Positions 35,701 to 46,009 of a stretch of DNA of 64,000 nt are shown piece by piece (the stretch's first letter is position 1; the number at the start of each line of letters is the position of its first letter). The notes beneath the pieces were generated by a model. It saw only the letters and a list, made by a program, of their open reading frames with translations. It was not told the DNA's origin and did no database searches. Origin of the DNA: Watersipora subatra (lineage: Eukaryota > Bryozoa > Gymnolaemata > Cheilostomatida > Watersiporidae); contig NC_088711.1 in assembly GCF_963576615.1 (NCBI RefSeq), positions 7,496,869-7,560,868 of the forward strand, in the 5' to 3' direction. A program made the translations under genes and the position numbers.

Positions 35701-38320
35701 AATCAAAGGGCAGACGTAATGTCTTACCTGTCCAAGTCGGTAGCAGTTAGACATGAGTCGAAGGTGGAGTCTCTGAAAGCCGATATGGGCTGACGGAGAT
35801 TTCACAGTGACTATTTGCCCAGCCTCATTCTTTATGTTAATATCAGACGGTTCAATATCAAATATGTGGTTGATTGGGCACGTTGGTAGGGCCAGCCGAG
35901 CCATGTTCTGAAATAGTCATAGGAGTACCACAGGCTACAGAATACAAATAATGTCACCGTGTTCAATAGATTAAACTTCCTCAGTATGAAGCGTGTAAAA
36001 CATGCACATATTACCAAACATATAGTTGTTGTTTACGTTTACCAGTATAACACAATGAGCCATTTGTCAGTTGGATGCATGTTTTGTTTAGTTTGTTGTT
36101 GCATTATCAATAAGCTTTTCATCATGCTAAAAAGACAATTTATATATGTTGAAGGGCCTCCGAAACTTTGTTAACAGTTTTGATTGCAAATTCAAACCCT
36201 TCAACTTCAGATAACAGAGTACAATTTAAAACTATAATAAAAATGTTGAAAGCAAATTACACAATAGTTTTTTTACTTGCCAGTTAGGACATGCAGCAAT
36301 CTTTTTCCGTTTTAAAATAACATAGCATGAGCCAATAAGGGAGCAGTGTGCAGTATAGAAAATACACTTAAGTGAAAAATGTTTTATATATACAGTGTAT
36401 AGATGTTTCCTTGATTTGGAGCACAGGCCATCGAAGTTTAAAAAAGTCAATGCAGTAGGACTGTATTACTGGAACTTGAGTGAAAGAGCTTTGATTTATT
36501 ATTTTAAATATAATTTAAGGTTGACCTAAGATAAAGAAGTTACTTAATAGCATGTGTCTTAAGTTTTCGGTGACAAGCTAAAATAAAATGATAAAAAGTA
36601 TAATTTTGATGTATAATAAGATATAATTGCCATATCAGGCTCCTATTAATCAAAGATCATTTTTTATAGTTTGTACCAAAAAACATATTTGAAACTTGAT
36701 AGAGTTTCAAGCAGGTTGTAAGATCGCCAGTGTAGTTGATAAGAACTACAGGTAGATGCATGAACAGAGATTGACGACAAGTGAACAAATCATGCAGCTT
36801 TTGGTAGTTTTTTAATGTACGTAAATACAATAAGGTACATACATGCAACAAATCTGATTCGCTCAGACTCCAGAATGCTTTGCAAAAATCTATATTGCAG
36901 CTCAAAGTGACTTCCACAACCTAAAAGTATATTCCATTGCAAGCTTGCAATCAATGATCTAACTCACACAAATAAATAAAACCTGAAATGAAAACAAGGA
37001 AAAATATTCTCATAATTCACCAAAACAATATCTAAATAATTGTGTACATCAACAATGCTTCACTTCTGTCTTAATAGAAAAAACTGTATCAGAAACCCTC
37101 CCTAGATCTCATTCTAAAGCCATATTTTGCCGATTCGTAATTTCACAAAAGCTACTAGATGGAAAAGGCACAATACAAAAGTATGTTCCCTTAAACCAAT
37201 GGTTCAGATGTCTTTCAATAGTGTATACACCATCCATTTCCTGAAGCGCAAGCAAAAGCTGCATACGCATTGTGGAGAGCTACTGTATATGCCTCAAATT
37301 GAAATACTCCCTCTACATGAACAAACTACTGTTAAAACAAACATACCTTTTGCGCTCTTTGCTCGGCACTCATGACATATTGGGTGCTGGTGAGAAGAGA
37401 ACTAGCTAGTTTGATATAAGGAGATATCCTAGATTGGTAGTTGTGGCTGTATGTGGCCAGGCTAATGTGAACGACTTCAAAGGGTCTTCTCATCGAATCA
37501 CAATACTAAAAACCAAACTTGATGAAATATCTGGTATGATAATCTTCTCATTTCTTGATGTTACAAGCAATTATGAATTATACGTGAAATTAATACAGCA
37601 TAGAAATGCTATACAGACCTGAAACCCGAGAGCCCGACCATAAAAACATTCTTGATCAATCATGTCCATTTCCATTTGAATTTCATCTGCAACTGCTGTG
37701 TCTAATAGCTCTTCTGATGGCATCAGTTGTCCTTTTGGGCTATAGTTCATTAATTTCCTAGTGTAATTTAGCACGTCTCTCAATTGTCCTAACACCATTA
37801 CATAACTTTCCAGTTCCTTGGTGTAATGTGAAGCTCGAAAAAGATACGAATGCTTATTCACAGAAATGTACCGAACTAAAGCTGTTAAACGCGTTAAACA
37901 GCTTTGTGTGACTTTCACTAAACTTCTATAGCCATTAATCTTAATGTTTCTAAAGTCATAAGCAGGAGAGACATCAAGAATGTCCAATAAAACTCCCTCT
38001 ATGTTATCTAAATGGTCATACAATTGACAAAATGCTGCCTGTGTTAGCTGATCAGTTGTTGGTAAGTTGTTACCATTAACTTTTCTAAAGCTTTCAACGT
38101 TATAAAGGGATTCCTGGCGAAGATATTTGAGAATGCTAACTAAGGATCTTCTGTAATTCTCTTCATCTTGAATATTGACAGATTCTGAAACCGATAGAGC
38201 ATTTCCAGAACTAAACGCTAACGATGATTCATTTTCATTTGCTGCCGTACTTAATAATTCTGTTGGTGTTTTATTGCTCCCGTCAAAAGCATTCATTTCG
38301 GCTGATTCTTCATCATACAT
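23705..38320 (-). CDS. LIPE: Hormone-sensitive lipase, 10 exons, 798 aa
   Basis: Cytosolic neutral lipase that hydrolyses diacylglycerol and cholesteryl or retinyl esters at lipid droplets. Exons in transcript order: 38320-37619, 37505-37347, 36920-36843, 35907-35728, 33706-33593, 33426-33282, 32861-32643, 29701-29572, 24967-24502, 23908-23705. All junctions are GT-AG and in phase. The N-terminal HSL domain spans residues about 40-370 ([18 protein letters not shown]). The alpha/beta-hydrolase has the oxyanion motif HGGG at 398-401, nucleophile Ser472 in GDSAG, Asp736 in LDPCLDDS and His766 in PHGF. The regulatory insert (exons 8-9) has an acidic run, then RRFS (658-661) and RRLT (663-666), both fitting protein kinase A sites. 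An in-frame TAG lies three codons before the ATG. Length is close to the vertebrate adipocyte isoform. It converges on the monooxygenase gene. Confidence 0.96.
25885..27248. mobile_element. TA-target DNA element (MITE family A), enlarged copy
   Basis: Ends CCCTAGGACACTTAT and TATAAGTGTCCTAGGG are inverted repeats flanked by TA (25883-25884 and 27249-27250), as for Tc1/mariner-type insertions. The inverted Helitron copy near 50698 keeps the empty site (TTTAGTAAACTAAATTC). A shorter relative of 407 bp is at 43140-43546. This copy carries an extra ~950 bp (26025-26966). Confidence 0.85.
26025..26966. mobile_element. Secondary insertion inside MITE family A
   Basis: Absent from the 43.1 kb relative. 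Flanked by GTTGATA at 26018-26024 and 26967-26973. It starts CAGTAGAATGG. Ends are not clearly complementary, so the class is open. Confidence 0.5.
27901..28824. mobile_element. TA-target DNA element, 924 bp, in LIPE intron 8
   Basis: Left end CCGTAAAACCCCTAATTGAA and right end TTATAGAAGTTTTACAG form inverted repeats and are flanked by TA at 27899-27900 and 28825-28826. The motif GGGTTGAAAAATAGA occurs inside both ends. No transposase was recognised. Confidence 0.75.
29350..29500. repeat. Fragment of ATAAGCCG-type element in LIPE intron 8
   Basis: GGTTTATATGCGAG, GGCTTACATGCAGAG and GGCTTACATACAGGG repeat an end motif common to the ATAAGCCG-type DNA repeats elsewhere in the window. Boundaries unclear. 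Confidence 0.35.
30805..30847. repeat. Perfect palindrome, 21-bp arms, 1-nt spacer
   Basis: Arms start TTAAGTTTGAACTATGC and are exact complements around T30826. Located in LIPE intron 7. Confidence 0.95.
31518..31976. repeat. 17-bp minisatellite, 27 units, LIPE intron 7
   Basis: Unit GGCGCGGTTGGAACAAT. Exactly 27 x 17 = 459 bp with no insertion or deletion. Units 4-19 (31569-31840) are identical. Edge units vary only at a few positions (GGCACAG, GGCGCAG, AGCGCAG, GAAGAAT). Because 17 is not a multiple of 3, every frame of one strand encodes the same 17-residue period, and neither strand contains a stop. This creates overlapping open frames of up to 211 codons that should not be called genes. 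A single related unit, ACAATGGCACAGTTGG, occurs at about 30293. Confidence 0.98.
33256..33281 (-). promoter_or_regulatory. LIPE: Three tandem 5' splice-site motifs after LIPE exon 6
   Basis: Reading minus, exon 6 ends CTAG and is followed by three 12-nt units, each starting GTCAGT (GT dinucleotides at 33281/33280, 33269/33268 and 33257/33256). Only the first keeps the frame; use of the second or third adds an immediate stop. Confidence 0.7.
33771..33953 (+). CDS. Cysteine-rich open frame in LIPE intron 4 (uncertain)
   Basis: A 60-codon plus-strand frame starting [20 protein letters not shown] and including [16 protein letters not shown], rich in cysteine and basic residues. It is opposite in strand to LIPE and lies between LIPE exons 4 and 5. 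The C-x-C and SCP pattern is reminiscent of secreted cystine-knot C-termini, but no family can be named and no signal peptide exon was found. It could be a nested gene exon, a relic or chance. Confidence 0.25.
   Translation: MWSHRHVNCWTSATYEDVIRQCECQHSFSCPKEKRATGRARNIWNHMDSKCRLKAKPSSY
35184..35260 (+). repeat. tRNA-like sequence (pseudogene or SINE head), anticodon GCT
   Basis: Has a D-arm/A-box (TAGCGCAGTTGGTTAGAGC), an anticodon loop CTGCTAA and a T-arm/B-box (GGGTTCGAGTCCC). The acceptor ends do not pair, the anticodon stem has a mismatch, and a serine GCT tRNA would need a long variable arm, which is absent. It is therefore not called a functional tRNA. Confidence 0.45.
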
Positions 38321-39076
38321 GCTTTCCTATTGTTTCCAAAACATTTTCATATTAAAAGCTGTGCAAAAAGTGAAAACATAAATTACTGGTTAGTCGTTGT
38401 ACGTTAACACTTCGTCAAGTTCTAATACAACAAAACTTATAATATCCGCACACTACGGCATCATAATGAGAATCCAGCTTTGTTAGCGCTTAAAAGAGTA
38501 AAAATGGAACCGACTATCTGAACAAAGTCCGCCACGATGAACCTCCACCTTACAAATACAAAGAACTCCGATTAGGAGTGTTTAATTAACCATATGCAAA
38601 TGCGGTGGCACTGTTTTATCGAGATCGCAGCTAAATAGGCTTTGTATAACGATTGGCCAGTTTCCGCCATAACTACACAACTTATTTTCGTTTTAGCACT
38701 TTTAACCAGGTCTGAACTCTATTCGCCCCGCCCGCATCTCCAACAGATTTTTCGCTCATAACGTACGCCAAAAGCGAATTTGCAAGAAGTTTAGAATATC
38801 ATTTAAAAATTGTGACTGAAAAAAACTAGTGTATGCTTTTCATGTTTGTCGAAGTGTATAGATAACAATAAATATTTTTTATTGTTAGTCAAGTTAGAAA
38901 TTTTTTTTATTTGAAATATGCTTTCTAATCAATTAAGCTTATTCAAACATCTTGTGGTTTACAGTTTTGAGCCCCTTTTGAGCTTTCTGCAATTTGGTAT
39001 AGGCAACTTTGTATAATATACCGCAGCTATAGCATTAATACCGTATGGTAATACAATGTGTTAATATTCGCGCGAC
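38321..39076. promoter_or_regulatory. Divergent upstream region of LIPE and the 39.1-kb gene
   Basis: 756 bp between two start codons pointing away from each other. A GC-box-like CGCCCCGCCCGC lies at 38724-38735, unusual in this AT-rich DNA, and CpG-rich sequence (CGCGCGAC, CGATCGGCGCG) surrounds the plus-strand start. A shared bidirectional promoter is inferred. Confidence 0.45.
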
Positions 39077-39405
39077 ATGGCTGCTAGTGATTTCGATCGG
39101 CGCGATATTTTTTTAGGCCACATACGGCTTCAATTTGTTGACGAGTTTCGTAACAGACAACTCGACTTGAATACAGTTCTTGGCGCAGATCAAACCAAAA
39201 AAGCTGTTGCTTTCTCATATCAAACTTATTTGAATGAGGCTGATCATATCAACTGGCTCATTTTATCTGTAAATTGAGCATGGTCTGATTTTCCCTAACC
39301 AACGTAATATCTAGTCGGTAAGGTAAAATATTTTTCCTTGTCTAACCAGTTTTTTTGTTTTAGCTATCCGATGAGCACCTTTTTTACGTGCACAACATTA
39401 AATAA
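39077..39405 (+). CDS. Small two-exon gene, 77 aa, function unknown
   Basis: Exon 1 is 39077-39268 (starts MAASDFDRRDIFLGHIRLQF) and exon 2 is 39364-39405 (LSDEHLFYVHNIK then stop). The 95-bp intron has a GTAAAT donor, a CTAAC branch-like site, a long T-rich tract and a TTTTAG acceptor. The join is in phase 0. The 5' end is CpG-rich and divergent from LIPE, as for housekeeping gene pairs. No family was recognised, and there is no signal peptide or membrane segment. Without the splice, the first exon would end after two more codons (VN). A chance frame cannot be excluded. Confidence 0.45.
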
Positions 39406-39897
39406 GTTCGGTATTTAAAGCCCATCTATTTTAAAGTAATATGCTCAGTGAGCCTTTGTTTGTTATTCATACAGTTATATCGTTCTTCACCAAGTGACAC
39501 AGCCCTATTTATTGAGAAGATAATACAGTTTTGTGGCATAAGTTCGATTCTGTTTCTCGATCATTTTACACGTATGGGTGCACATATGTTTATATAGTTT
39601 ATATTAAATAATTCAGTCTGGAAACACATTTTATGTCATATTTGCTTGAAATTTTATATGCTATTTGTTAAACTCTCCTGCTACTACTGTGTTATCTGAT
39701 TGTTTCTGTACTGTATGTGGGCATTTCTAGTTATAATAGTATGCTACTTGTAAATGTTTATTTTCTATGTTGATCTTTCTTGAACTTGCAATGAAATAAG
39801 CTTGAAGTAAACTCAAGCTAAACTTGTTTCCAAAAATTGAAATTGTTTTACATTATAAGTGTAATGCCATGCTTTCAATTGCGCTCATTGTATATTT
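39406..39897. other. Unassigned, between small gene and copia element
   Basis: AT-rich. Presumed 3' untranslated and intergenic DNA, with no clear polyadenylation signal assigned. Confidence 0.35.
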
Positions 39898-40070
39898 TGA
39901 GAAACAATGCATTACGGCTCAGTGAACACTAACTAATGTTTATTTTGTGTTATCATCTGATTAGTCAATTATTTTTTATTTTGTATATTCCTATATACCG
40001 TTTCATGTTTTTGTTCTAAAAATAAAGTCAAGAACCATGACGAATAAATCAGATCGGCTCTTTCCAAATA

Positions 40071-42173
40071 CATGTGCGTGTGCGTGCGTGCGTGTGTTTT
40101 CATGAACAGAAACAATACAGGAAAATAAACTGCATATTAGTAAATATATCAGGTTAATTACAAATTAGTGAGAAAATGAAAAGAGTATAGCAAAATTCAC
40201 TCAACCTGAGCACAAGATAATGATGATGGAGCCATAGGTGCGCTGTAGCCCAGCTAATGTTGCGCAAGCCCCAAAAACAGTCAACAGCAGCAGAACAAAG
40301 GCAGGCCTCAGCCCACCCTAGTCAGAGAGACAGGAGATAGCATTTTACTTGTTTTTTAAAGTCAAATTTGTTTACAATTTTCTTCAATCTGTCAGGTAAG
40401 TTATTCCAATAAAAGGTTGTTTGATATTGAATAGTTTTTTGCCCAGCACTAGATGTAAACAAGGGAATATGAAGATTTAGAAGAGAGTGACGAGTACTAT
40501 AAGAGTGTGTTGGTCCCCCAATCCCAGATGAATAAAATATAGTATGACCCCGTAGCAGCAGCTTTAACGTATATAACTTATCTATAGGTAAAATATTAGT
40601 TTGAGTAAACAATTCTTTTGATGGATAGTCAAAGGGTTTATGACATATAATTTGCACTAGCTTTTTCTGAAAGACTTTAATTTTATTTAAAAATATGTCA
40701 GGCGAATTGCCCCAAGATTCGAGGCAGTAAATAAGTTTAGAATTCACCAAGGAGTTATATAATGTAATCATTATTTCTCGTGGGAAGTACTTTGATAACC
40801 TATAGAAAAGTCCAACCGCTGGAGGAAGGTCCTTTAGTATGTTAGATATATGAGTAGACCAATTCAGATTATTATCAAGCCAAACACCTAGGAATTTAAA
40901 ATGATCGGTCTGTTTTAATATGTTATTTCCTATATGCAGAGAGTGCATTTTTAAATTAAATTTGTTCTGCGGATTTTTTATAAGCATATAATTAGTTTTC
41001 TCAATATTAATTGTGAGTTGGTTACTGATGCACCAGCATCGGAAGATTTCCAAATCTTCATTTATCTGAGGTAACATGCTGTTAAGGTTACTTGATTCTA
41101 AAAAAAGAGTGGTGTCATCTGCATAGAGAATAGGTTGTAAGTATTTTAATGATTTGCAAAGATCGTTTATATAAATCAAAAACAGTGTTGGGCCCGAAAT
41201 TGAACTTTGTGGAACCCCACAGGTTACGCGTTTTTTAGTAGATATTACACCACTAATTTTTGTTCGTTGAAATCTGTCGTGTAAATAGCTTCTAACCCAA
41301 TTAATACTTTGACTACTGAAATTTAATTTTGTTAGTTTTTGTAAAAGTATATCATGGTTAATAGTGTCAAATGCTTTGCTAAAATCAATAAAAATTCCTA
41401 ACACACTGTTTCCTTTGTTAAAAGCCTCAAAAGTTCTATTCGTAAAAGCTGAAAAAGCGTCAGAAGTCCCACGTTTTGCTCTAAAACCAAATTGATAGTT
41501 ATTCAACAAGCTATTAAGTTCAAGATAGTTTATTATTTGATCATTTACTAGCCTCTCTAATATTTTGCTAAAAATTGGTAAAATAGATATAGGTCGATAA
41601 TTTGAACATAGAACACGATCACCTTTTTTAAAGACAGGCTTAATTCTAGCAATTTTCATTTGTTTAGGAACCATACCTTGAGTAATGCTATTGTTAATTA
41701 ACTTAGTAAGAGGGATCACTAACGACTGGCTAGCTGCTTGTAAAATTTTACCAGAGATATTATCTAGTCCTGACGCCTTGTTGGCTTTAATGGACTTTAT
41801 TACACTTTCCACCATACTACTGTCAACAGTTGACACATTAAAATGTGCGGCATTCGAATGCGAGTAATTTCCAGTAGAGTCGGATCTTAAGTTTTGGAAT
41901 TTAGAAGCCAGTTGATGTCCTATATTACTGAAATAAATATTTATTTCATTTGCTATCTCAAAACTATCACTTGATTCTGCAGGCAGCTTGCTTGTAGTTT
42001 TATTCTTTTTAGGCTCTCCAGTATTAGATTTTTTAATATCTCATTATTTATAATTTTCCAAACCTCAGTAGGGCTATCACAGCTTTCAAATGCTAATTTG
42101 AAATAATTAGCTTTGGATTTTCGCAACTCACTGATGAGCTTGTTTCTTAAAGCCACATACTTAGCTTATATGT
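40071..42173 (-). mobile_element. 5'-truncated non-LTR retrotransposon (CR1/jockey group)
   Basis: Inserted in the copia 5' LTR. Its 3' end (low coordinates) carries a CA-rich simple tail (complement of GTGCGTGTGCGTGCG at 40075). The 5' part, including the endonuclease, is missing, as is common for LINE copies. Target duplications are not clear. Confidence 0.85.
40322..42156 (-). pseudogene. LINE reverse transcriptase, partial, one frameshift
   Basis: A long minus-strand frame (40322-41836, 504 codons) holds RT blocks in order: NKASGLDNISGKIL, PVFKKGD...NYRPISILP, QFGFRAKRGTSDA, IDFSKAFDTINHD, GVPQSSISGP, YADDTTLF (catalytic aspartates) and HFKFLGVWLD. It ends KKQVKCYLLSL. Upstream, 41953-42156 (KLISELRKSKANYFKLAF) is the linker region, displaced by a frameshift near 41960-42020. 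No endonuclease or ORF1 is present. The main frame is open, so this LINE copy is younger than its copia host. It resembles CR1/jockey-clade proteins; the exact clade needs a phylogeny. Confidence 0.92.
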
Positions 42174-42239
42174 ACAGAATATTAGTTATTCACCAGCAAT
42201 TCTACACTCTGCTACCAGTCAGCGACCTACCATTGATTC

Positions 42240-42987
42240 ATGGCTACCTCAACAGGTTATGGGCCCAAGGCCAGCAAAAATGAACTACTGCAGAGACTGT
42301 ATTTCAATGGTAACATGAATTACTACGACTTTTGGGAAACCAGATTCCTTGCTCACTTGTACACTCAAAATGAACTTGTTCATCAGTCGATTTTGCTAAA
42401 AGAAGAAGATGCAGGAAACATGTATGTATATATGTATGTATGATGTATGATGTATGAACAACTCACTACCATCGAGATGACTGAAGCTGAAGACATCACA
42501 GGATATCTAATTCGTGCTGAAAATTATGCAACTGGTCTGACATCAGCCAATGAAACCATCAGTGACAATCTGATAAAAGCTGTGATTTTAAAAGGTCTTC
42601 CCTTTTCCTACTAATCATTCATTGTTGTACATACGCAACTTGATTAAACTGAAACTTTTGCTGAATTCAAAGCCAAACTCACAAATTTTGATTGACAACC
42701 AAGAAGCCAGCCCGCAACTGCTATTACTGTTAGCACAGAAAGGCCAACAAAAAACTACATTCTCTAAGCAGAGACCAACAAAATTCCACAGTATTTCAAG
42801 CCAAGTTTGTCAAGCATGCGGACGAAAAAATCATAAGACATCTCAATGCTACTCCAGAGATAAACTGAAATGTGGGCACTGTCACCTAAAAGGACATGCG
42901 AAGATAGTTTGCCGCAAAAAGAAAGAACAGCAGTTCATGTCAAATATTGCCAACGCAACACACGATGACTCATTTGCATTCAAATAG
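42240..42987 (+). pseudogene. Copia Gag with zinc knuckle, broken
   Basis: Starts MATSTGYGPKASKNELLQRL at the ATG abutting the LTR. It is interrupted near 42421 by a (GTAT)n microsatellite and later by a stop at 42613, then contains CQACGRKNHKTSQCYSR and CGHCHLKGHAKIVC, the second a C-x2-C-x4-H-x4-C knuckle. Gag binds element RNA. Several frame breaks make it non-functional. Confidence 0.85.
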
Positions 42988-43034
42988 ATGCATTTAACAC
43001 CTCGAACCCTTCATCCCATGATTTCAAAATATTT

Positions 43035-44560
43035 AAACACATGATAGACTGTGGCGCAACAAGCCATCTAATAAACACCAAAGAAACTTTCATTGATTTT
43101 GACCACTCTTTCCAACCAGCAAAGCATTTTATTGAGATACCCTAAGACACTTATGTATTCGCCTCATCTAACTTTCGCGGAGTCATCCTTTCGCGAAAAT
43201 TTTATGTGCGAAACTAAACTATCATAACGAACGAGCGAAAACGCGAAATTAAATAGCTTTGTTCATTGATAGTCCAAGAAACAAATGGCAGCAAGCAATC
43301 AAATTTCATTATTGATCTCGCCCACACCATTCTACCTGCGGTTTATAATTACAAACTAGTCCCAAATTGAAATTTTTTTGTCGGTGAAATGAACCTGAGA
43401 AATCTAATTATGTTTGTTCCACTGCATTTATTTTCACATCACTATATTTTCGCACTCATCAGAGCTGTGAAATTAAGTTGCAGCGAAATTTTACTCTGTA
43501 TACTACTCACGAAACTAAATACTAGCGAAATATAAGTGTCCTAGGGTAGCCGATGGCCACTCATCAAATGAGATCATCAAGGCTCATGAGATCGCCAAAC
43601 ACACAATCATAGACAAGCAGAATCAGGGGAGAACCATGTTCCTAAAAGATGCACCTTACGCCCCAAGCTTTCCTCATAGCTTATTCTCAGTACGTGCAGC
43701 CACTGCATGCGGTGCCAAAATCTCATTCTCACTGGAAAGAAACATCCTAGTTGCAAGAAACACAGAGTTCCTATTATAAGCAAAAATAAATTGTTTATAC
43801 CTACATACAACCAACAGTGAGAAGCAGAGTTCTGCTTAGCGAAGTCACGTGATGAATGGTGTAACACTTTGGGACATGCCAACTGTGAAGACATAATCAA
43901 ACTACAGGAGGTGACCGATGAAATGAGAATTGCTTGCCTAAAAACAAAGATAACCAAGCAACCACACAAACGAGATGAACAGCAGATCCTTGCTACAAAG
44001 CCTCTCCAAAGAGTACATTCAGATCTCTGTGAAACGATATCTCCGACATCTAAGGAAGGCCACATATGTGCTATCAACTTCATTGATGAATTCTCAAGCA
44101 CGATGCACACATACCCACTTCGTCTTAAAGATGCTGCCACAACAGCCTTGAAACAGTTCATCACAGATGTTGCAACAGTGAGAAAAATCTAAGAGCTCTA
44201 TTCAGACGGCAGAGGAGAATACATTGGTGCATCTTTCACTACCGCATTGAGAAAACGTGGAATCAAACACGCTACCACAGCCCCGTACTCATCTTACCAG
44301 AATAGTAAAGTTGAAAGATCTTGACGAACACTCATGGAAAGCTCAAGAGTGATAATTAAAGACACAAACCTCCCTAAAAACTTGTGTCCCTACGCACTTC
44401 GTCATGCCCAATATATCCGCAACAGAAGTTATCAGAAACGAACCGGGTCAAATGCGTTTCAACTGATGACAGGTTTCAAACCAGACATGAGGAAACTATC
44501 TATTTGGCTCACTATGCACCTACTACTCAAAAGGTAAAAAAAAATGTTACGGGACCGAGG
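43035..44560 (+). pseudogene. Copia protease and integrase, broken
   Basis: The protease site is MIDCGATSHLINTKETF (the usual D-S/C-G-A). The frame then reads KHFIEI, is cut by the MITE at 43140-43546, and resumes ADGHSSNEIIKAHE. Integrase follows: GHANCEDIIKL, HSDLCETISPTSKEGH, FIDEFSSTMHTYPL, then a stop at 44190, DGRGEYIGASF, SSYQNSKVE and LCPYALRHAQYIRNRS. The order and spacing are those of Ty1/copia. Stops in several places. Confidence 0.88.
43140..43546. mobile_element. MITE family A, 407 bp, in copia protease
   Basis: Ends CCCTAAGACACTTATGTATT and ATATAAGTGTCCTAGGG, with flanking TA at 43138-43139 and 43547-43548. Removing it restores the protease reading between KHFIEI and ADGHSSNE, confirming insertion. 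It is the short relative of 25885-27248. Confidence 0.9.
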
Positions 44561-44798
44561 CCAACCTGGCACCTACTTACGTATACACACAAGAAGTCAG
44601 AGTTGCATAGTGTTGACAGAGAAAAAACATTCATAACTTCAAAAAAATTTCAGATTCATAAAACTGGAGCCTCGAAAAAGGATGACGATTCAATTGAAGA
44701 ACCAACAAGTATCAGCAGAAATTACACACCAAGTGATGTCGTACCACAATAGCCTGCTGAAGAACAAACAAATCTCAGCAGAAATGGCACACCTGCCT

Positions 44799-45770
44799 CT
44801 AGGGTTTCCATTTTTTCTGGGAAAAACTGTTTTTCCTAGGGCAGCGGGAAAAACTGGTAAAAACCGGGAACAACTGGTAAAAACCGGAAACAACTGGTAA
44901 AAACCGGGAACAACTGGGAAATATTATAACTTCGGAATGTTTTATCCAAATATTTTACTAAACAATAAAATTTAATAAAAATGGAAAATTGGTCTAAACA
45001 ATTAGTGTGTGACTCCATATTTATATCAGTCAATAGCAATGGAATTAAAATAGTGTTTGAAAGTGGGAAAAATTAGAAAAAATCAACACCCGAGATGCGG
45101 GCCAATGTTAAGTAACAATTATCCTTTTATAGTCCAATAATAGATTTGTTTTGACGTGTATTGTTTAGCCCTTTTTCCTTAGTGCAGCCCAAGCTACGCA
45201 ACAGGCTTGGACTAGAGAAAGCGTCCAAACTGGGAGCTTGATACCAAAACCTAAAAACAATTTCTTTATGGTATGTTTTGGTCGAACGCGAGGATTAACA
45301 TTTCTTAGACAATCAACACTCTAATCCGTTTGTTCAGTTCACCGGTCTCAACTACTTGGCATTATCTTCATGTGTTTTCGTTTTTAATTATTTTTTAATT
45401 ATTGTATTATGCTTACTGTCATGTTTTACACATCAACTTTTGCTTTTCATTCAATATTACTATTTAATATATGTAAATAAACGAATATTATCTTGGGGTC
45501 TGGTCTTTTAATTCAATATTTAGTAAATAAACCAAAGGTTATGTGCTTTCTTAGCTTGTGTACTGTTGAAGAGCCATAAAGAAGCTCTATGGCAGCTAAT
45601 GGTATAAGATTGTTGTTATTCTTTGTTTAAGCATTAGTCAACTTGTCAAAAGAGAGGTTTTTTAGTTTTTCCCGCTTTTTCCCATTTTTGGACAAAAATG
45701 AGTTTTTACCGGGGTAGTAAAAACTGGTATAAACCGGCGGTAATAACCGCCATGGGAAATACTACGCCAA
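44799..45770. mobile_element. Unclassified DNA element inside copia
   Basis: Breaks a repetitive copia linker (units resembling CAGAAATGACACACCAA and CACAAAAACCTGCTG on both sides). The left end reads CTAGGGTTTCCATTTTTTC; the right end complement reads GTAGTATTTCCCATGG, weak inverted repeats. AACTGGTAAAAACCGGGAAC is repeated with a 20-bp period at about 44852-44921, and GTTTTTACCGG-type motifs recur near the right end. Confidence 0.55.
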
Positions 45771-46009
45771 CCCCGCCAACAGGTGTTGTCATGACACAAA
45801 AACCTGCTGACAGAAAAACAAACGGCAGAAATGACACACCAAAAAAGTGATGTCACACCACAAAAACCTGCTACAAAACAAACTAACAAAAGCAGAAGTG
45901 ACCCACCAAGGGTCACTTCTTTACCATAGGGGGATACCATACCACAAAAACCTGCTGAAAACCTTTCAAATACCAACACGCGTCTCAACATACGAAGAAA
46001 GGGACCGAA

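Larger units (their letters stand above)
39898..42238 (+). repeat. Copia 5' LTR, split by a LINE
   Basis: 39898-40070 and 42174-42238 together align with the 3' LTR at 47622-47850. The break is between TCTTTCCAAATA and AATATTAGTTATTCACCAG. Confidence 0.8.

Noticed and set aside
38175-38381. 68-codon plus-strand frame near the LIPE start
   Set aside because: Complement of LIPE exon 1 and upstream sequence; no independent support.
43607-44164. 185-codon minus-strand frame
   Set aside because: Antisense shadow of the copia protease/integrase, whose motifs are clear on the plus strand.
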